A DNA stretch of 59,363 nucleotides, taken from the NCBI GenBank assembly GCA_025464025.1, contig JAODBP010000226.1, positions 1 through 59,363 of the forward strand. Reading direction: 5' to 3'. This document shows, piece after piece, positions 41,899 to 51,350 of the stretch. The notes beneath the pieces were generated by a model. It did no database searches, was not told the DNA's origin, and worked only from the letters and a program-made list of their open reading frames with translations. The stretch's first letter is position 1. Each line of letters starts with the position of its first letter. Position numbers and translations under genes: made by a program. Source of the DNA: Actinomycetes bacterium. GTDB taxonomy: Bacteria > Actinomycetota > Acidimicrobiia > Acidimicrobiales > CADCSY01.

Positions 41899-43271
41899 GG
41901 GGCGCCGACCAGCGGTTCGGTGATCGCCCGCAGCGACGGCGCCGAGTCGAGGTGGCGGATGGCGTCGATGACGCCCTCCACGTCGTCGGCCTTGACGAAC
42001 TCGCTGGTGTTGGCCCGGAACTTCCGCGCCAGGTCGTCCCAGGTGAACGGGTCCTCGATGTCGCCCCGGAGCACGAGCTGCTCGCGATGGAACGTGCGCC
42101 CGTCGACGGTGCGGATGGTGACGTCGGCGCCCCGGGTCGGGAAGTCGTCACGTCCGACCACGTGCACCCGCGAGCGGGCCGACTCGAGCGTGGCGAGGTG
42201 GTCGTCGGCGAACGTGCCGACCGTGACCTCGCCGTCGACCATGGCGGCGGCGACGTTGTAGGCGAGCGAGAACTTGCCCTCCAGCCCGGTGACCGGCCAG
42301 TCGTAGACGAGCACGTCTCGCAGCGTCCGCGACTCGATCGCCACATCGACCTGGGCGACGTCGTCGCGGCCCAGGCCGTGCTCGGCCATGAGCCCGATGA
42401 CGGCGTCGATGGCGTGGTGGTTCGCCCCGCAGCACGGATAGGGCTTGTAGCGCAGGCCCTCCTCGACGGCGTACGGCGGCGGCGGCTCGGACAGCACCAG
42501 CTCGAGGTCGCCCTCGTTCCGGCAGATCACCTCGTGCCAGCCGAAGCGGCCCTCGATGGCGACCTCGGTGGCCGTGAAGCCGGACTTGGCCAGCAGCGCC
42601 GCCTCCACGCCCGTGCGACACGAGAGGCCGGCGTGGAACGGCTTCGTCATCGTCCCGAAGTTCAGGCGGAGGCCGCCGGCCTGCGAGGCGGCGATGCCGA
42701 ACGCCCGCTGGAGCTCGTCGCGATCGAGCCCGAGGAGGCGACCGGCGCCCGCCGTGGCACCGAACATCGCGTAGACGGACGGCTTGTGGTAGCCGGACGC
42801 GTAGGGGCCGGAGATGCTGTCGGCGTACATGCGGGTCAGGCGGTGGGCCACTTCGTAGCCCAGCACCATGGCGTCGACGAACGCGGCGCCGGTCGCCTCG
42901 GTGAGCTCGGCGACGGCGAGCACGGCCGGCATGACGGCGACGCTGACGTGCCCGGCACCGACCCCGATGTCGTCGAGGTCGAGGGCGTGGCCGGCGGTGC
43001 CGTTGACCAGCGCGGCGAACGTGGGCGCCAGCCGCACCCCGCCGCCGATCACCGCGGCCGGGCCCGTCGCACCCTGGCTCCGGGCGTACTCGAGCGCCAG
43101 TCGCCCGGCCGGCTCGGGGGCCCCGATCACCGTGACGCCGAGGAGGTCGAGCAGCGCCCGCTTCACCTCTTCGACCGCGGCCGGCGCGAACCCGCCCCCA
43201 GGCTCGTCCACCACCATCGACGCCAGGGCCCTGGTGACCTCCAGCCCTGCGCCGCTCCCTGCTGCTGCCAT
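41886..43271 (-). CDS. MmgE/PrpD family protein, paralogue 3
   Basis: 461 residues. NGTAGHALDLDDIGVGAGHVS is the family signature (about 84-104), followed by RLTRMYADSI and CCGANHHAIDA. More distant from paralogues 1 and 2 than they are from each other and closer to the general MmgE/PrpD type. ATG 43271 with GAGGAGAGG upstream. The last gene of a minus-strand unit with the crotonase at 43312. Confidence 0.85.
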   Translation of the reverse strand: MAAAGSGAGLEVTRALASMVVDEPGGGFAPAAVEEVKRALLDLLGVTVIGAPEPAGRLALEYARSQGATGPAAVIGGGVRLAPTFAALVNGTAGHALDLDDIGVGAGHVSVAVMPAVLAVAELTEATGAAFVDAMVLGYEVAHRLTRMYADSISGPYASGYHKPSVYAMFGATAGAGRLLGLDRDELQRAFGIAASQAGGLRLNFGTMTKPFHAGLSCRTGVEAALLAKSGFTATEVAIEGRFGWHEVICRNEGDLELVLSEPPPPYAVEEGLRYKPYPCCGANHHAIDAVIGLMAEHGLGRDDVAQVDVAIESRTLRDVLVYDWPVTGLEGKFSLAYNVAAAMVDGEVTVGTFADDHLATLESARSRVHVVGRDDFPTRGADVTIRTVDGRTFHREQLVLRGDIEDPFTWDDLARKFRANTSEFVKADDVEGVIDAIRHLDSAPSLRAITEPLVGAPQSR

Positions 43272-43311
43272 GTCCGCTACCTCTCCTCGGACCCTACGTC
43301 GCGACGCGCCA

Positions 43312-44166
43312 TCACGCGCCTCCGCTCGCAGCCTCGGCCGCGAGGGGGCCGACCCGGTGCTCGCCCTCGGGCGTCTGCCCGCCGAGGTCGAGGAACCGGC
43401 GCATCGACGCGGCCGAGCGAGGGAGTCGGATGCACTCGTCGAACAGCAGCGCCTCGGTGCGGAGGCGCCCGGTCAGCTCGGCGGCCTCGTCGCCCAGGGC
43501 CACGGCACGCTTGGCCCGCCGCACGACGGCTGGGTCGAACGTGGCGATCCGCTCGGCCAGCTCGTCGACGAACGGCCGGAGCTCGGCGGCGGGGAGGGCA
43601 CGGTTGAGCCAGCCCCACGCCTCGGCCCGAGCCGCGTCGATCTCGCTGCCACCGAGCACCATCTCCAGCGCCCGGCCCCGTCCCACCAGCTCCGGGAGGA
43701 GCTGGGTGCCACCCCCGCCCGGGACGATGCCCAGGGGCACCTCCATCTGGGTGACGACCGTGCGCTCGAGGCTCCCGAACCGCATGTCGAGGGAGGCGGC
43801 CAGCTCGGCACCGCCACCGCCGACGCGACCGTCGATCAGGGCGATCGAGGGCACGGGTGACGTCCGGAAGGCGAGGCAGGCTCGGTAGAACGCGTGCAGC
43901 TCGCTGCGGGCCTCCGCCGGGCCGTCCAAGGGGATCGCGAGGATCGCCTCGACGTCGAAGTGCGTGAGCCAGAAGGCCGGGTCGGCGCTCTCCAGGACGA
44001 CGACGCGGACGTCGACGTCGTCGGCGGCCGCGGTGCAGGCGCCGGCGAGCTCGTGGACCAGGCGCCAGGTGATGACCTGGGCCGGTGGCGCGTCGACGAT
44101 GATCCGGCCCACACCGTTGCGGAGCTCCGTGCGCAACCGCTTCGCGTCGAACCCGGCAAAGGTCAT
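43312..44166 (-). CDS. Enoyl-CoA hydratase/isomerase family protein
   Basis: 284 residues. The first oxyanion segment is ADPAFWLTHFDVEA and the second IDGRVGGGGAELAASLDMRFGS, followed by EVPLGIVPGGGGTQLLPELVG with a catalytic-type Glu at EVPLG. The C-terminus is longer than usual. ATG 44166 overlaps the TGA of the small HTH-like gene. Confidence 0.82.
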   Translation of the reverse strand: MTFAGFDAKRLRTELRNGVGRIIVDAPPAQVITWRLVHELAGACTAAADDVDVRVVVLESADPAFWLTHFDVEAILAIPLDGPAEARSELHAFYRACLAFRTSPVPSIALIDGRVGGGGAELAASLDMRFGSLERTVVTQMEVPLGIVPGGGGTQLLPELVGRGRALEMVLGGSEIDAARAEAWGWLNRALPAAELRPFVDELAERIATFDPAVVRRAKRAVALGDEAAELTGRLRTEALLFDECIRLPRSAASMRRFLDLGGQTPEGEHRVGPLAAEAASGGA

Positions 44167-44402
44167 GACACCCTCCCGTCCACGGTCGGCGCGGTCGCAT
44201 CGGTGAGCTCCTCGAGCACCATCCGCACGAGGCGCCGGCTCACGCCGGTGCGACGAGCCAACCCGTCGATCAACGCGGCGCGACTGGTCGGCACCTCGGC
44301 CGGCGCCCAGGCCACGATCGACGACCGCACCCGCAGCACGGCCCAGCGGGGCGGCCCCGGCCGAACCTGCCTCACCGCCCCGGGCCCGCGATCAGCGCGC
44401 AT
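44163..44402 (-). CDS. Small HTH-like protein (79 aa), leaderless
   Basis: ATG 44402 lies 6 bp past a -10 TACGTT (44414-44409), and its stop overlaps the next ATG (ATGA). The C-terminal half, SRAALIDGLARRTGVSRRLVRMVLEEL, looks like a helix-turn-helix; the N-terminal half is Arg/Pro-rich. I cannot assign a family. Operator 13 covers bases -6 to +12 relative to the start codon, so repression would occur at the transcription start. Confidence 0.55.
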   Translation of the reverse strand: MRADRGPGAVRQVRPGPPRWAVLRVRSSIVAWAPAEVPTSRAALIDGLARRTGVSRRLVRMVLEELTDATAPTVDGRVS

Positions 44403-44414
44403 GTTGACAACGTA
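44391..44414 (-). promoter_or_regulatory. Operator 13 (44391-44408) overlapping a leaderless start
   Basis: ATCAGC GCGCAT GTTGAC. The -10 TACGTT is immediately upstream on the minus strand and the start codon is inside the palindrome. No -35 is visible. Confidence 0.6.
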
Positions 44415-44452
44415 GCGGACCGACATCGCCCCGCGCCCGGCCCGACTGCGGA

Positions 44453-44848
44453 TCAGGGCCGGTGCCAGATGCGGGCGTGGCGAAGCACGGACGCCTGCAC
44501 TCCCAGCTCCCGCCAGGCGGCGTACTCGATGCCGCGGACCGCGCCGTACGCGTCGGCCACCCGGATGAACCTCCGTTCGAGCAGCGTGAGGTCGGGGCCC
44601 GCGTCCAGCACCTCGATCTCGGCCACCGCGTCGGCCCGCTCCCGGACGAGGCGGAGGCGCTCGATCGGCGAGGCACCCGCGAGCTCGGACTCGATCTGCA
44701 CCAGGCGTCGTCGCAGGCGGTGCGCGGTGCGGCGAAGGCCGCGCCGGGCGTTGCGGTCGGCGATCGCGGTGAGGTACGCGGCGACGTCGAGCGCCGTGCC
44801 GGGAGGGGCGTCGGCCCGGGCATCGGCCTCCCGTTCCACGTCGATCAC
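44453..44848 (-). CDS. Hypothetical helical protein (131 aa)
   Basis: GTG 44848 overlaps the TGA of the SDR (GTGA), so it is probably translated with it. The sequence is Arg/Ala/Leu-rich and helical throughout, with RRTAHRLRRRLVQIESELAG in the middle and no membrane segment. No family recognised. It may be an SDR-associated subunit. Confidence 0.5.
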   Translation of the reverse strand: MIDVEREADARADAPPGTALDVAAYLTAIADRNARRGLRRTAHRLRRRLVQIESELAGASPIERLRLVRERADAVAEIEVLDAGPDLTLLERRFIRVADAYGAVRGIEYAAWRELGVQASVLRHARIWHRP

Positions 44849-45609
44849 TTCGGGCCCATCCGGATCCCGCCGTCCAGGCGGAAGACCTCGCCGTTGAGGT
44901 ACGAGATCTCGGCGATCGCCCGCACCAGCTTCCCGTACTCCTCCGGGCGGCCCAGCCGGCCGGGGAAGACGACGTCCTTGGCGAGCGCGGCCCGCTGCGC
45001 CTCCGGCACCGTGGCCAGCAGCGGCGTGTCGAACAGGCCCGGGGCGATCGTGCAGACCCGGATGCCCACCGGCGCCAGGTCGCGCGCCGCGGGCACCATC
45101 ATGCCGACGACACCGCCCTTGGACGCCGAGTAGGCCAGCTGGCCGATCTGGCCCTCGAAGGCGGCGACCGAGGCCGTCATCACGACGAGGCCCCGCTCCC
45201 CGTCGGCCAGAGGCTCGGACCGGGCGATCTCGGCGGCGGCCAGGCGCAGCAGGTTGAAGGTGCCGACGAGGTTGACGTCGATCGTCGAGCGGAAGGTGCC
45301 CTCGTCGTGCGGCTCGCCGCTCCGGCTCAGCGTCCGGGACGCCGGGCCGATCCCCGCGCAGGCGACCGCCACGCGCAGCGGGAGCCCGGTGTCGCGGGCC
45401 GCGGCGACCGCCTCGGCCACCGACGCCTCGTCGGTGACGTCGGTGTGGGCGAAGACGCCACCCACCTCGGCGGCGACCTCCTTGCCCCGCGCCTCGTCGC
45501 GGTCGGCGACGACGGGCACGACGCCGGCGGCGGCCAGCACCCGGACGGTCGCCGCTCCGAGGCCGGACGCGCCACCGGACACGATGCAGCTGGATCCAGC
45601 AAGTTCCAC
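44845..45609 (-). CDS. SDR, 3-hydroxyacyl-CoA dehydrogenase type II-like
   Basis: 254 residues. IVSGGASGLGAATVRVLAAAG, VACAGIGPA in place of NNAG, and YSASKGGVVGMMVPAARDLAPVGIRV match the HSD17B10-like (type II HADH) branch, as does RIMGPK-like end RLDGGIRMGPK. It would oxidise a 3-hydroxyacyl-CoA between the crotonase and thiolase encoded next to it. ATG 45609 with AGGAGG upstream. Confidence 0.87.
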   Translation of the reverse strand: MELAGSSCIVSGGASGLGAATVRVLAAAGVVPVVADRDEARGKEVAAEVGGVFAHTDVTDEASVAEAVAAARDTGLPLRVAVACAGIGPASRTLSRSGEPHDEGTFRSTIDVNLVGTFNLLRLAAAEIARSEPLADGERGLVVMTASVAAFEGQIGQLAYSASKGGVVGMMVPAARDLAPVGIRVCTIAPGLFDTPLLATVPEAQRAALAKDVVFPGRLGRPEEYGKLVRAIAEISYLNGEVFRLDGGIRMGPK

Positions 45610-45618
45610 TTCGACCTC

Positions 45619-46401
45619 CTAGGGCGTGGTCAGCGCCGGCCATGCCGGCGGGCGCTTCTCGATGAAGGCGGCGGTGCCCTCCTGGGCCTCGGCCGACGTC
45701 ACGGCGGTGGCGAAGGCATCGGTGCTCGCCTGCCAGCGCTCGTCCTCGGACATGCCGGCCGCGCCGAGCGCCAGCCGGCGGCTCACCCGCACGGCCTCGG
45801 GCGCGTTCGCCGCCACCCGCTCGGCGAGGGCCAGGCCGGCCGCCAGGGCGCCACCCGGCTCGGTGAGCGCGTTCACGAACCCGACGACGTAGGCCCGCTC
45901 GGCGGTGATCGGCGCACCGGTGAGCGCCGCTTCGACGGCCAGGTTCAACGGGAGCCGGTCGGGCAGGCGGAACAGCCCGCCGGCGGCGGCGACGAGGCCG
46001 CGGGTCACCTCGGGGATGCCGAACGACGCCGCCGTCGAGGCGACCACCAGGTCGCAGGCCGCCACGATCTCACATCCGCCGGCGAGCGCCGGGCCGTCGA
46101 CGACGGCGACGAGCGGCTTCACCCGGGTCCGCCGGCAGATCCCGGCGAAGCCACCCCGCTCGGTCTCCAGCGACGCCGCGTCGCCGGCCGCGATCGCCTT
46201 CAGGTCGGCCCCGGCGCAGAACACCGGCCCGGTGGCGGCCAGGACGGCCACGCGCACGTCGTCGTCGGACTCGACGGCGTCGAGGGCGGCCTCGAGCTGC
46301 CGGGCGACCCGGCCGTCGACGGCGTTGCGGGCCTCCGGGCGGTCGAGGGTGATCACGGCCACGTGGCCATCGACGCGGACGTCGACGACGGTGTCGCTCA
46401 C
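45619..46401 (-). CDS. Enoyl-CoA hydratase/isomerase family protein
   Basis: 260 residues. VAVITLDRPEARNAV, GPVFCAGADLKAIAAG, VVDGPALAGGCEIVAACDLVVAS and PEVTRGLVAAAGGLFRLPDRL are typical. GTG 46401 overlaps the thiolase TGA (GTGA). In order with the thiolase and HADH-like SDR it completes a beta-oxidation spiral. Confidence 0.87.
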   Translation of the reverse strand: MSDTVVDVRVDGHVAVITLDRPEARNAVDGRVARQLEAALDAVESDDDVRVAVLAATGPVFCAGADLKAIAAGDAASLETERGGFAGICRRTRVKPLVAVVDGPALAGGCEIVAACDLVVASTAASFGIPEVTRGLVAAAGGLFRLPDRLPLNLAVEAALTGAPITAERAYVVGFVNALTEPGGALAAGLALAERVAANAPEAVRVSRRLALGAAGMSEDERWQASTDAFATAVTSAEAQEGTAAFIEKRPPAWPALTTP

Positions 46402-47561
46402 GTGAGGCGCTCGACGATCGTGGCGTTGGCCATGCCACCGCCCTCGCACATCGTCTGGAGCCCGAACCGGCCGCCCGTGCGGACCAGCTCGTGCACCAGC
46501 GTCGTCATCAGCCGGGCGCCGGAGCAACCCAGGGGGTGGCCGAGGGCGATGGCGCCGCCGTTCACGTTCACCTTGGCGAGGTCGGCGCCCAGCTCCCGCT
46601 CCCAGGCCAGCACCACGCTGGCGAACGCCTCGTTGATCTCCACCAGGTCGATGTCGTCGAGGGCCAGGCCGGCGCGCTCGAGCACCTTCGTCGTCGCCGG
46701 GATCGGCCCGGTGAGCATCTCGACCGGGTCCACGCCGGCGAGGGCGAACGCGTGCACGCGGGCCAGCGGCCGCAGCCCGAGGCCGGCGGCCAGCTCCTCG
46801 TCCATCACCAGCACGGCGGCCGACCCGTCGCTGAGCTGCGACGAGTTCCCGGCGGTCACCACGCCGTCCTCCTTGAACGCGGGCCGGAGCCGGCCCAGGG
46901 CCTCCATCGAGCTGTCGACCCGGATGCCCTGGTCGACGGCGAAGGCGGTGGGCACGCCGTCGACCTCGATGTCGACCGACACGATCTCGCCCTTGAACCG
47001 ACCCTCGCTCGTCGCCGCCGCGGCGCGGCGGTGCGACTCGAGGGAGAAGGCGTCGAGCGCCTCCCGGTCGATGCCCCAGCGGGCCGCGATCATCTCGGCC
47101 GACACCCCCTGGTTGATGACCTCGCCGCCCGTGGCGTACCGGGCGTGCATGCTCGGCCCGTAGGGGTCGCCCAGCTCGGCCGTCACCCCCATGGGCACGG
47201 CGGTCATGTGCTCCACGCCGGCGGCGATGACCACGTCGTACGCCCCGGCCATCACGCCCTGGGCGGCGAAGTGGAGCGCCTGCTGCGAGGACCCGCACTG
47301 CCGGTCGACGGTCGTGCCGACCACGCTCTCCGGGAACCCGGCGGCCAGTGACGCGTTCCTCGCGATGTTGTAGCTCTGACCACCCGTCTGGGTGACGCAC
47401 CCCATGATCACGTCCTCGACGAGGGCCGGGTCGAGGTCGTTGCGCTGCACGACCTCGCGCAGCGTCGCGGCGGCGAGATCGACGGGATGCACGCCGGAGA
47501 GCGCGCCGTTGCGCTTCCCGGTGGCCGTCCGGACGGCATCGACGATGACGGCACTGCGCAT
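46398..47561 (-). CDS. Acetyl-CoA acyltransferase (thiolase)
   Basis: 387 residues with the nucleophile Cys in VDRQCGSSQQALHFA (about 86-100), GVEHMTAVPMG and the C-terminal GGAIALGHPLGCSGAR holding the catalytic His and Cys. A complete degradative thiolase, in contrast with the Ltp-like protein at 20712. ATG 47561 follows AAGGAG. Promoter: TTGACG from operator 14, 18 bp, TACGGT. Confidence 0.9.
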   Translation of the reverse strand: MRSAVIVDAVRTATGKRNGALSGVHPVDLAAATLREVVQRNDLDPALVEDVIMGCVTQTGGQSYNIARNASLAAGFPESVVGTTVDRQCGSSQQALHFAAQGVMAGAYDVVIAAGVEHMTAVPMGVTAELGDPYGPSMHARYATGGEVINQGVSAEMIAARWGIDREALDAFSLESHRRAAAATSEGRFKGEIVSVDIEVDGVPTAFAVDQGIRVDSSMEALGRLRPAFKEDGVVTAGNSSQLSDGSAAVLVMDEELAAGLGLRPLARVHAFALAGVDPVEMLTGPIPATTKVLERAGLALDDIDLVEINEAFASVVLAWERELGADLAKVNVNGGAIALGHPLGCSGARLMTTLVHELVRTGGRFGLQTMCEGGGMANATIVERLT

Positions 47562-47587
47562 GGGGGCTCCTTGCTCGGGGCGGGCCG

Positions 47588-47630
47588 ACCGTAGCCAGCC
47601 ATCGCTGATGTCGTCAACGCAGATGTTTAT
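47588..47630 (-). promoter_or_regulatory. Operator 14 (47613-47630) and thiolase promoter
   Basis: GTCAAC GCAGAT GTTTAT. -35 TTGACG (47617-47612), 18 bp, -10 TACGGT (47593-47588). Eight bp from operator 15. Confidence 0.75.
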
Positions 47631-47637
47631 CGCAGGG

Positions 47638-47679
47638 GTAAACGCTACAGTTGACCTCGGTCGCCACCCCGGCGATCAT
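47638..47679 (+). promoter_or_regulatory. Operator 15 (47638-47655) and promoter of amidohydrolase 7
   Basis: GTAAAC GCTACA GTTGAC. -35 TTGACC (47651-47656), 17 bp, GATCAT (47674-47679). Confidence 0.72.
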
Positions 47680-47707
47680 CACCGCAGCAACGAGACGGGG
47701 GGACGTC

Positions 47708-49108
47708 ATGACCACCACCAGCGGCGCGTCGACGAGGGTCGCCGAGGCCCTGCACGGCATGGCGGAGCACCGCGGCGACCCGTACACCATCGTGTCGACC
47801 GACGCCCACGCCGGGCCGGACCCCGAGGTGCACCTGCGCCCGTACTGCCCGGCCAAGTACCTCGACGAGTTCGACGAGTTCTGCCGCCAGTCGAAGGCCT
47901 CCGCCGCCGGCCCCCTCGCCGCGATCATGGCGGGCCGGGCCGGCGCCAAGCCCGACCCGACGCTCAAGGAGCTCGGCCTCGAGGCGTTCGCCCGCAACAT
48001 CGAGTGCGAGGGCCACCACGACCCCCACGCCCACCTGCGCCACATGGACGAGTCGGGCATCGCCGCCGAAGTCGTGTTCGCCGGCGGCCAGAACTTCCAG
48101 GAGCTCCCCTTCATGGGAAAGGGCTGGAACGCCGGGCCCGCCGGCATCCGCCCCGAGCTGCGCTCGCTGGCCGGCTGGATCTGGAACCGGTGGGTCCGCG
48201 ACTACTGCAGCGCCGACCCCGACCGCCTCACCGGTGTGCTCCAGCTCGCCGTGTGGGACCTCGAGGCCGCCGTCCGCGAGGTCGAGTGGGGCGCCGAGAA
48301 CGGCGTGCGCGTGGTCAACCTGCCCGCGCCCCGCGCCGACTTCCCCGTCTACACCGAACCGGTCTACGACCGCCTGTGGGACGCCCTGGGCGCCGCCGAG
48401 GCGATCCTGGTGACCCACAGCGGTGGCGGCGAGGAGCCGCTGGGAATGGGTGCCCGCCGGGGCGGCATGCTCCACATCACCGAGAACCACTGGCTCGGCA
48501 ACCGGGGCCTCCCCCAGCTGATCTTCGGCGGCCTGTTCCACCGCCACCCCAACATCAAGTTCGTGCTGACCGAGCAGCGGATCAGCTTCGCCCCCGACCT
48601 GGTGCGCCACCTCGATTCCGTGTACCAGAGCGCGACGACGACCGATCACGTCGGCGGCGGCGTGCTCCCTGCGGCCCCGTTCGTGTACGGCGACGCCGGC
48701 ATCGACGACGACCCGTCGAGCCCCGACGCCCTGCCGAAGCGACCCAGCGAGTACTGGGCGACGAACTGCTTCCTCAGCGGCAGCTTCATGGCGCCCTACG
48801 AGGTCGCCTACCGGCACGAGGTCGGGCTCACCAACCTGATGTGGGGCAGCGACTACCCGCACTGCGAAGGCACGTGGCCCTACACGCCCGAGGCCATCCG
48901 CCACACGTTCGCCGAGGTGCCCGAGGACGAGGCCCGCCTCATGCTCGGCGAGACCGCGCTCGACGTCTACCGCTTCGACCGCGACGCGCTGGCGAAGGTG
49001 GCGGCTCGCGTCGGCCCGTCGCCCCAGCAGGTGGCGACGCCGCTGCGGCCCGAGGAGGTCCCGGCCGGCCGCGGCGGGGCGTTCCGGGAGTTCGGGACCT
49101 ACCAGTAG
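47708..49108 (+). CDS. Amidohydrolase family protein (ACMSD-like), paralogue 7
   Basis: 466 residues; IVSTDAHAGPDPEVHLRPYCP near residue 30 gives D-x-H, THSGGGEEPLG the central His and GSDYPHCEGTWPY (about 382) the Asp. Very like paralogues 6 and 9. ATG 47708 with ACGGGGGGA upstream; it has about 20 extra N-terminal residues. In operon with paralogue 8 after 10 bp. Confidence 0.87.
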   Translation: MTTTSGASTRVAEALHGMAEHRGDPYTIVSTDAHAGPDPEVHLRPYCPAKYLDEFDEFCRQSKASAAGPLAAIMAGRAGAKPDPTLKELGLEAFARNIECEGHHDPHAHLRHMDESGIAAEVVFAGGQNFQELPFMGKGWNAGPAGIRPELRSLAGWIWNRWVRDYCSADPDRLTGVLQLAVWDLEAAVREVEWGAENGVRVVNLPAPRADFPVYTEPVYDRLWDALGAAEAILVTHSGGGEEPLGMGARRGGMLHITENHWLGNRGLPQLIFGGLFHRHPNIKFVLTEQRISFAPDLVRHLDSVYQSATTTDHVGGGVLPAAPFVYGDAGIDDDPSSPDALPKRPSEYWATNCFLSGSFMAPYEVAYRHEVGLTNLMWGSDYPHCEGTWPYTPEAIRHTFAEVPEDEARLMLGETALDVYRFDRDALAKVAARVGPSPQQVATPLRPEEVPAGRGGAFREFGTYQ

Positions 49109-49118
49109 GAGAACGCAC

Positions 49119-50471
49119 ATGGACCGATTGACCGTGGTGTCGGCCGACTGCCACGCCGATCCGGCCGAGGTCGACGGGTACGGCCCATACCTCGAGGCCG
49201 AGTACCAGGACGACTACGCGGCCTACGTCGCCGACCTGCGAGCGGTGCTGGCCGACGTGGGCCAGGGCACGGGCCACGACCGGACCGCCTTCTTCTCGTC
49301 CGACCACCACGCCAAGCTGGAGGCGGCGGTCGGTGGCACGATGCCGACCGACGGGGCGGCCAGCACCATCGGGAGCAACCTGTCGCTGACGTCCGATCCC
49401 GACGTGCGGCTCCGCGACCTCGAGGCCGACGGGGTCGTGGCCGAGGTGATCTTCGTCAACGCCGCCTGGCCCTTCGCCCCCACCGGCATCAGCGACTTCC
49501 GCCAGCCGCCGCGGGACGACGGCAGCTCGGGGCGGGAGCGGGAGCTGCAGACGGCCGGCAAGCGCGCCTACCACCGGTGGCTGGGCGAGCTGTGCCAGGC
49601 CCACCCCGGGCGCCGGGTCGGCGTCGGGGTCCTCTACCCGATCGACGACGTCCAGGAGACCATCGACGACCTCGAGCTGATGCGGTCGCTCGGCGTCGGT
49701 GCCGTGATGTGCCCGCCGCCGGTCCTCTCGGCGCCGGCCCTCTGGGACCGGTGCCTCGACCCGGTGTGGGCCAAGCTCGCCGAGCTCGACATGCCGGTCC
49801 ACCTGCACGCCGGGTGGGGCGAGAAGCTCGACCCCCGCGTGTCGCTCCGGCGTCCGGACTCCCCCGAGTTCGATCCCGGCGTGCAGGCCATCAGCGACAT
49901 CGAGATGTTCTGGTACCCCCGCCGCGCCCTCTGGCTGCTGACCTTCGGCGGGGTCCTCGACCGGCACCCCGGGCTGAAGGTGGTGTTCACCGAGCTCAAC
50001 GCCGACTGGGTGCCCACCTACCTCCGCCAGATGGACGGCATCTACGACGACTACCTGCGCAGCGCCCGGAAGCTCAACCAGCACCTCTCCATGCCGCCGA
50101 GCGAGTTCTGGAAGCGGCAGTGCTTCGTCGGCGCGTCGTCGATCTCGCGGAACGAGGTCGCCCTGCGGGACGAGATCGGCCTGGAGACGATGATGTTCGG
50201 CACCGACTACCCCCACAACGAGGGCACGTGGCCGACGACGGTCAAGTGGCTGCAGCGGGCGTTCGAGGACATCCCCGAGGCCGACGTGCGGGCGATCCTG
50301 GGCGGCAACGCCATCCGGTGCTACGGGCTGGACGCCGAGCAGCTGGCCGCAGCCGCCGCGACGTGCGGCCCGAGCGTGGAGGACGTCGTGCGCGGGGCCA
50401 AGGACCTCGACGAGGCCGACGTGAAGTGGCTCGACGACCGCGGCGCCTCCCGGCCCGTGGCGTTCATCTAG
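49119..50471 (+). CDS. Amidohydrolase family protein (ACMSD-like), paralogue 8
   Basis: 450 residues. VVSADCHADPAEVDGY gives D-C-H (Asp9, His11); HLHAGWGEKLDPR is the central His region and GTDYPHNEGTWP (about 366) the Asp. ATG 49119 follows AGGAG. The stop shares the CTAG at 50468-50471 with the convergent crotonase gene. Confidence 0.87.
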   Translation: MDRLTVVSADCHADPAEVDGYGPYLEAEYQDDYAAYVADLRAVLADVGQGTGHDRTAFFSSDHHAKLEAAVGGTMPTDGAASTIGSNLSLTSDPDVRLRDLEADGVVAEVIFVNAAWPFAPTGISDFRQPPRDDGSSGRERELQTAGKRAYHRWLGELCQAHPGRRVGVGVLYPIDDVQETIDDLELMRSLGVGAVMCPPPVLSAPALWDRCLDPVWAKLAELDMPVHLHAGWGEKLDPRVSLRRPDSPEFDPGVQAISDIEMFWYPRRALWLLTFGGVLDRHPGLKVVFTELNADWVPTYLRQMDGIYDDYLRSARKLNQHLSMPPSEFWKRQCFVGASSISRNEVALRDEIGLETMMFGTDYPHNEGTWPTTVKWLQRAFEDIPEADVRAILGGNAIRCYGLDAEQLAAAAATCGPSVEDVVRGAKDLDEADVKWLDDRGASRPVAFI

Positions 50472-51319
50472 GGAGCTGGGTCGGACGCCCAGAGGTCGAC
50501 GGCATCGGTCGTGACCCGCTGGGGGAAGTCCGGGGCCCGCTTCTCCAGGAAGGCGGCGACGCCCTCGCGGACGTCGGCCGAGCGACCGCGCTCGAACAGC
50601 AGCCGGGACTCGACGCGGAACGCCTCGCCGGGATCCTCGACCTCGAGCATCCGCCACAGGAGCTGACGGCAGATCGAGGCCGACACCGGCGCCGCGTTGT
50701 CGGCGATCTCCCGGGCCAGCGCCGTGACCGCGGGGAGGAGCTCGTCGACGGGGTGGACGGAGCGCACCAGCCCGCCGGCCAGCGCCTCGTCGGGACCGAA
50801 CACCCGGCCGGAGAGGACCCACTCCTGGGCCTGGGCGATGCCGACGACGCGGGGCAGGAACCACGACGCGCAGCCGTCGGTGATCAGGCCCCGGCGGGCG
50901 AACACGAAGCCGCACTTCAGGGTGTCGCTGGCGAAGCGCACGTCCGCCGGCAACGTCATCGTGGCGCCGACCCCGACCGCCGGGCCGTTGATGGCCGCCA
51001 GGACGGGCTTGCGGCAGCGGTTGATCCGCAACGCCACCTCGCCGCCCGGATCGCGGTGGGACTCCGAGTCGGCGGTGCCGCCGAGGGCCACGACGTCGAA
51101 GGTGTCGCCCCCCGACTCGAGGTCGGCGCCGGCGCAGAACGCCCGGCCGCTCCCGGTGAGGATGACCACCCGCACGTCGTCGTCGCGGTCGACCTGGTCG
51201 AACACGTCCAGCAGCTCGAGGTGCATCACCGCGGTGAAGGCGTTCAGCCGATCCGGACGGTGGAGCGTCACCGTGGCGATGCCGTCGTCGACGTCGTACC
51301 GGAGCTCGTCGTAGCTCAC
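50468..51319 (-). CDS. Enoyl-CoA hydratase/isomerase family protein
   Basis: 283 residues. IATVTLHRPDRLNAFTAVMH, GSGRAFCAGADLESGGD, INGPAVGVGATMTLPADVRFAS and FARRGLITDGCASWFLPRVVG fit the crotonase family, the DGCASW part being typical of a subgroup with the second Glu replaced. GTG 51319 with GGGGG upstream; the longer ORF from 51358 would cross operator 16. Confidence 0.85.
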   Translation of the reverse strand: MSYDELRYDVDDGIATVTLHRPDRLNAFTAVMHLELLDVFDQVDRDDDVRVVILTGSGRAFCAGADLESGGDTFDVVALGGTADSESHRDPGGEVALRINRCRKPVLAAINGPAVGVGATMTLPADVRFASDTLKCGFVFARRGLITDGCASWFLPRVVGIAQAQEWVLSGRVFGPDEALAGGLVRSVHPVDELLPAVTALAREIADNAAPVSASICRQLLWRMLEVEDPGEAFRVESRLLFERGRSADVREGVAAFLEKRAPDFPQRVTTDAVDLWASDPAP

Positions 51320-51350
51320 GTTGGAGCCCCCTCGAATCGTCGGCGGTCGG

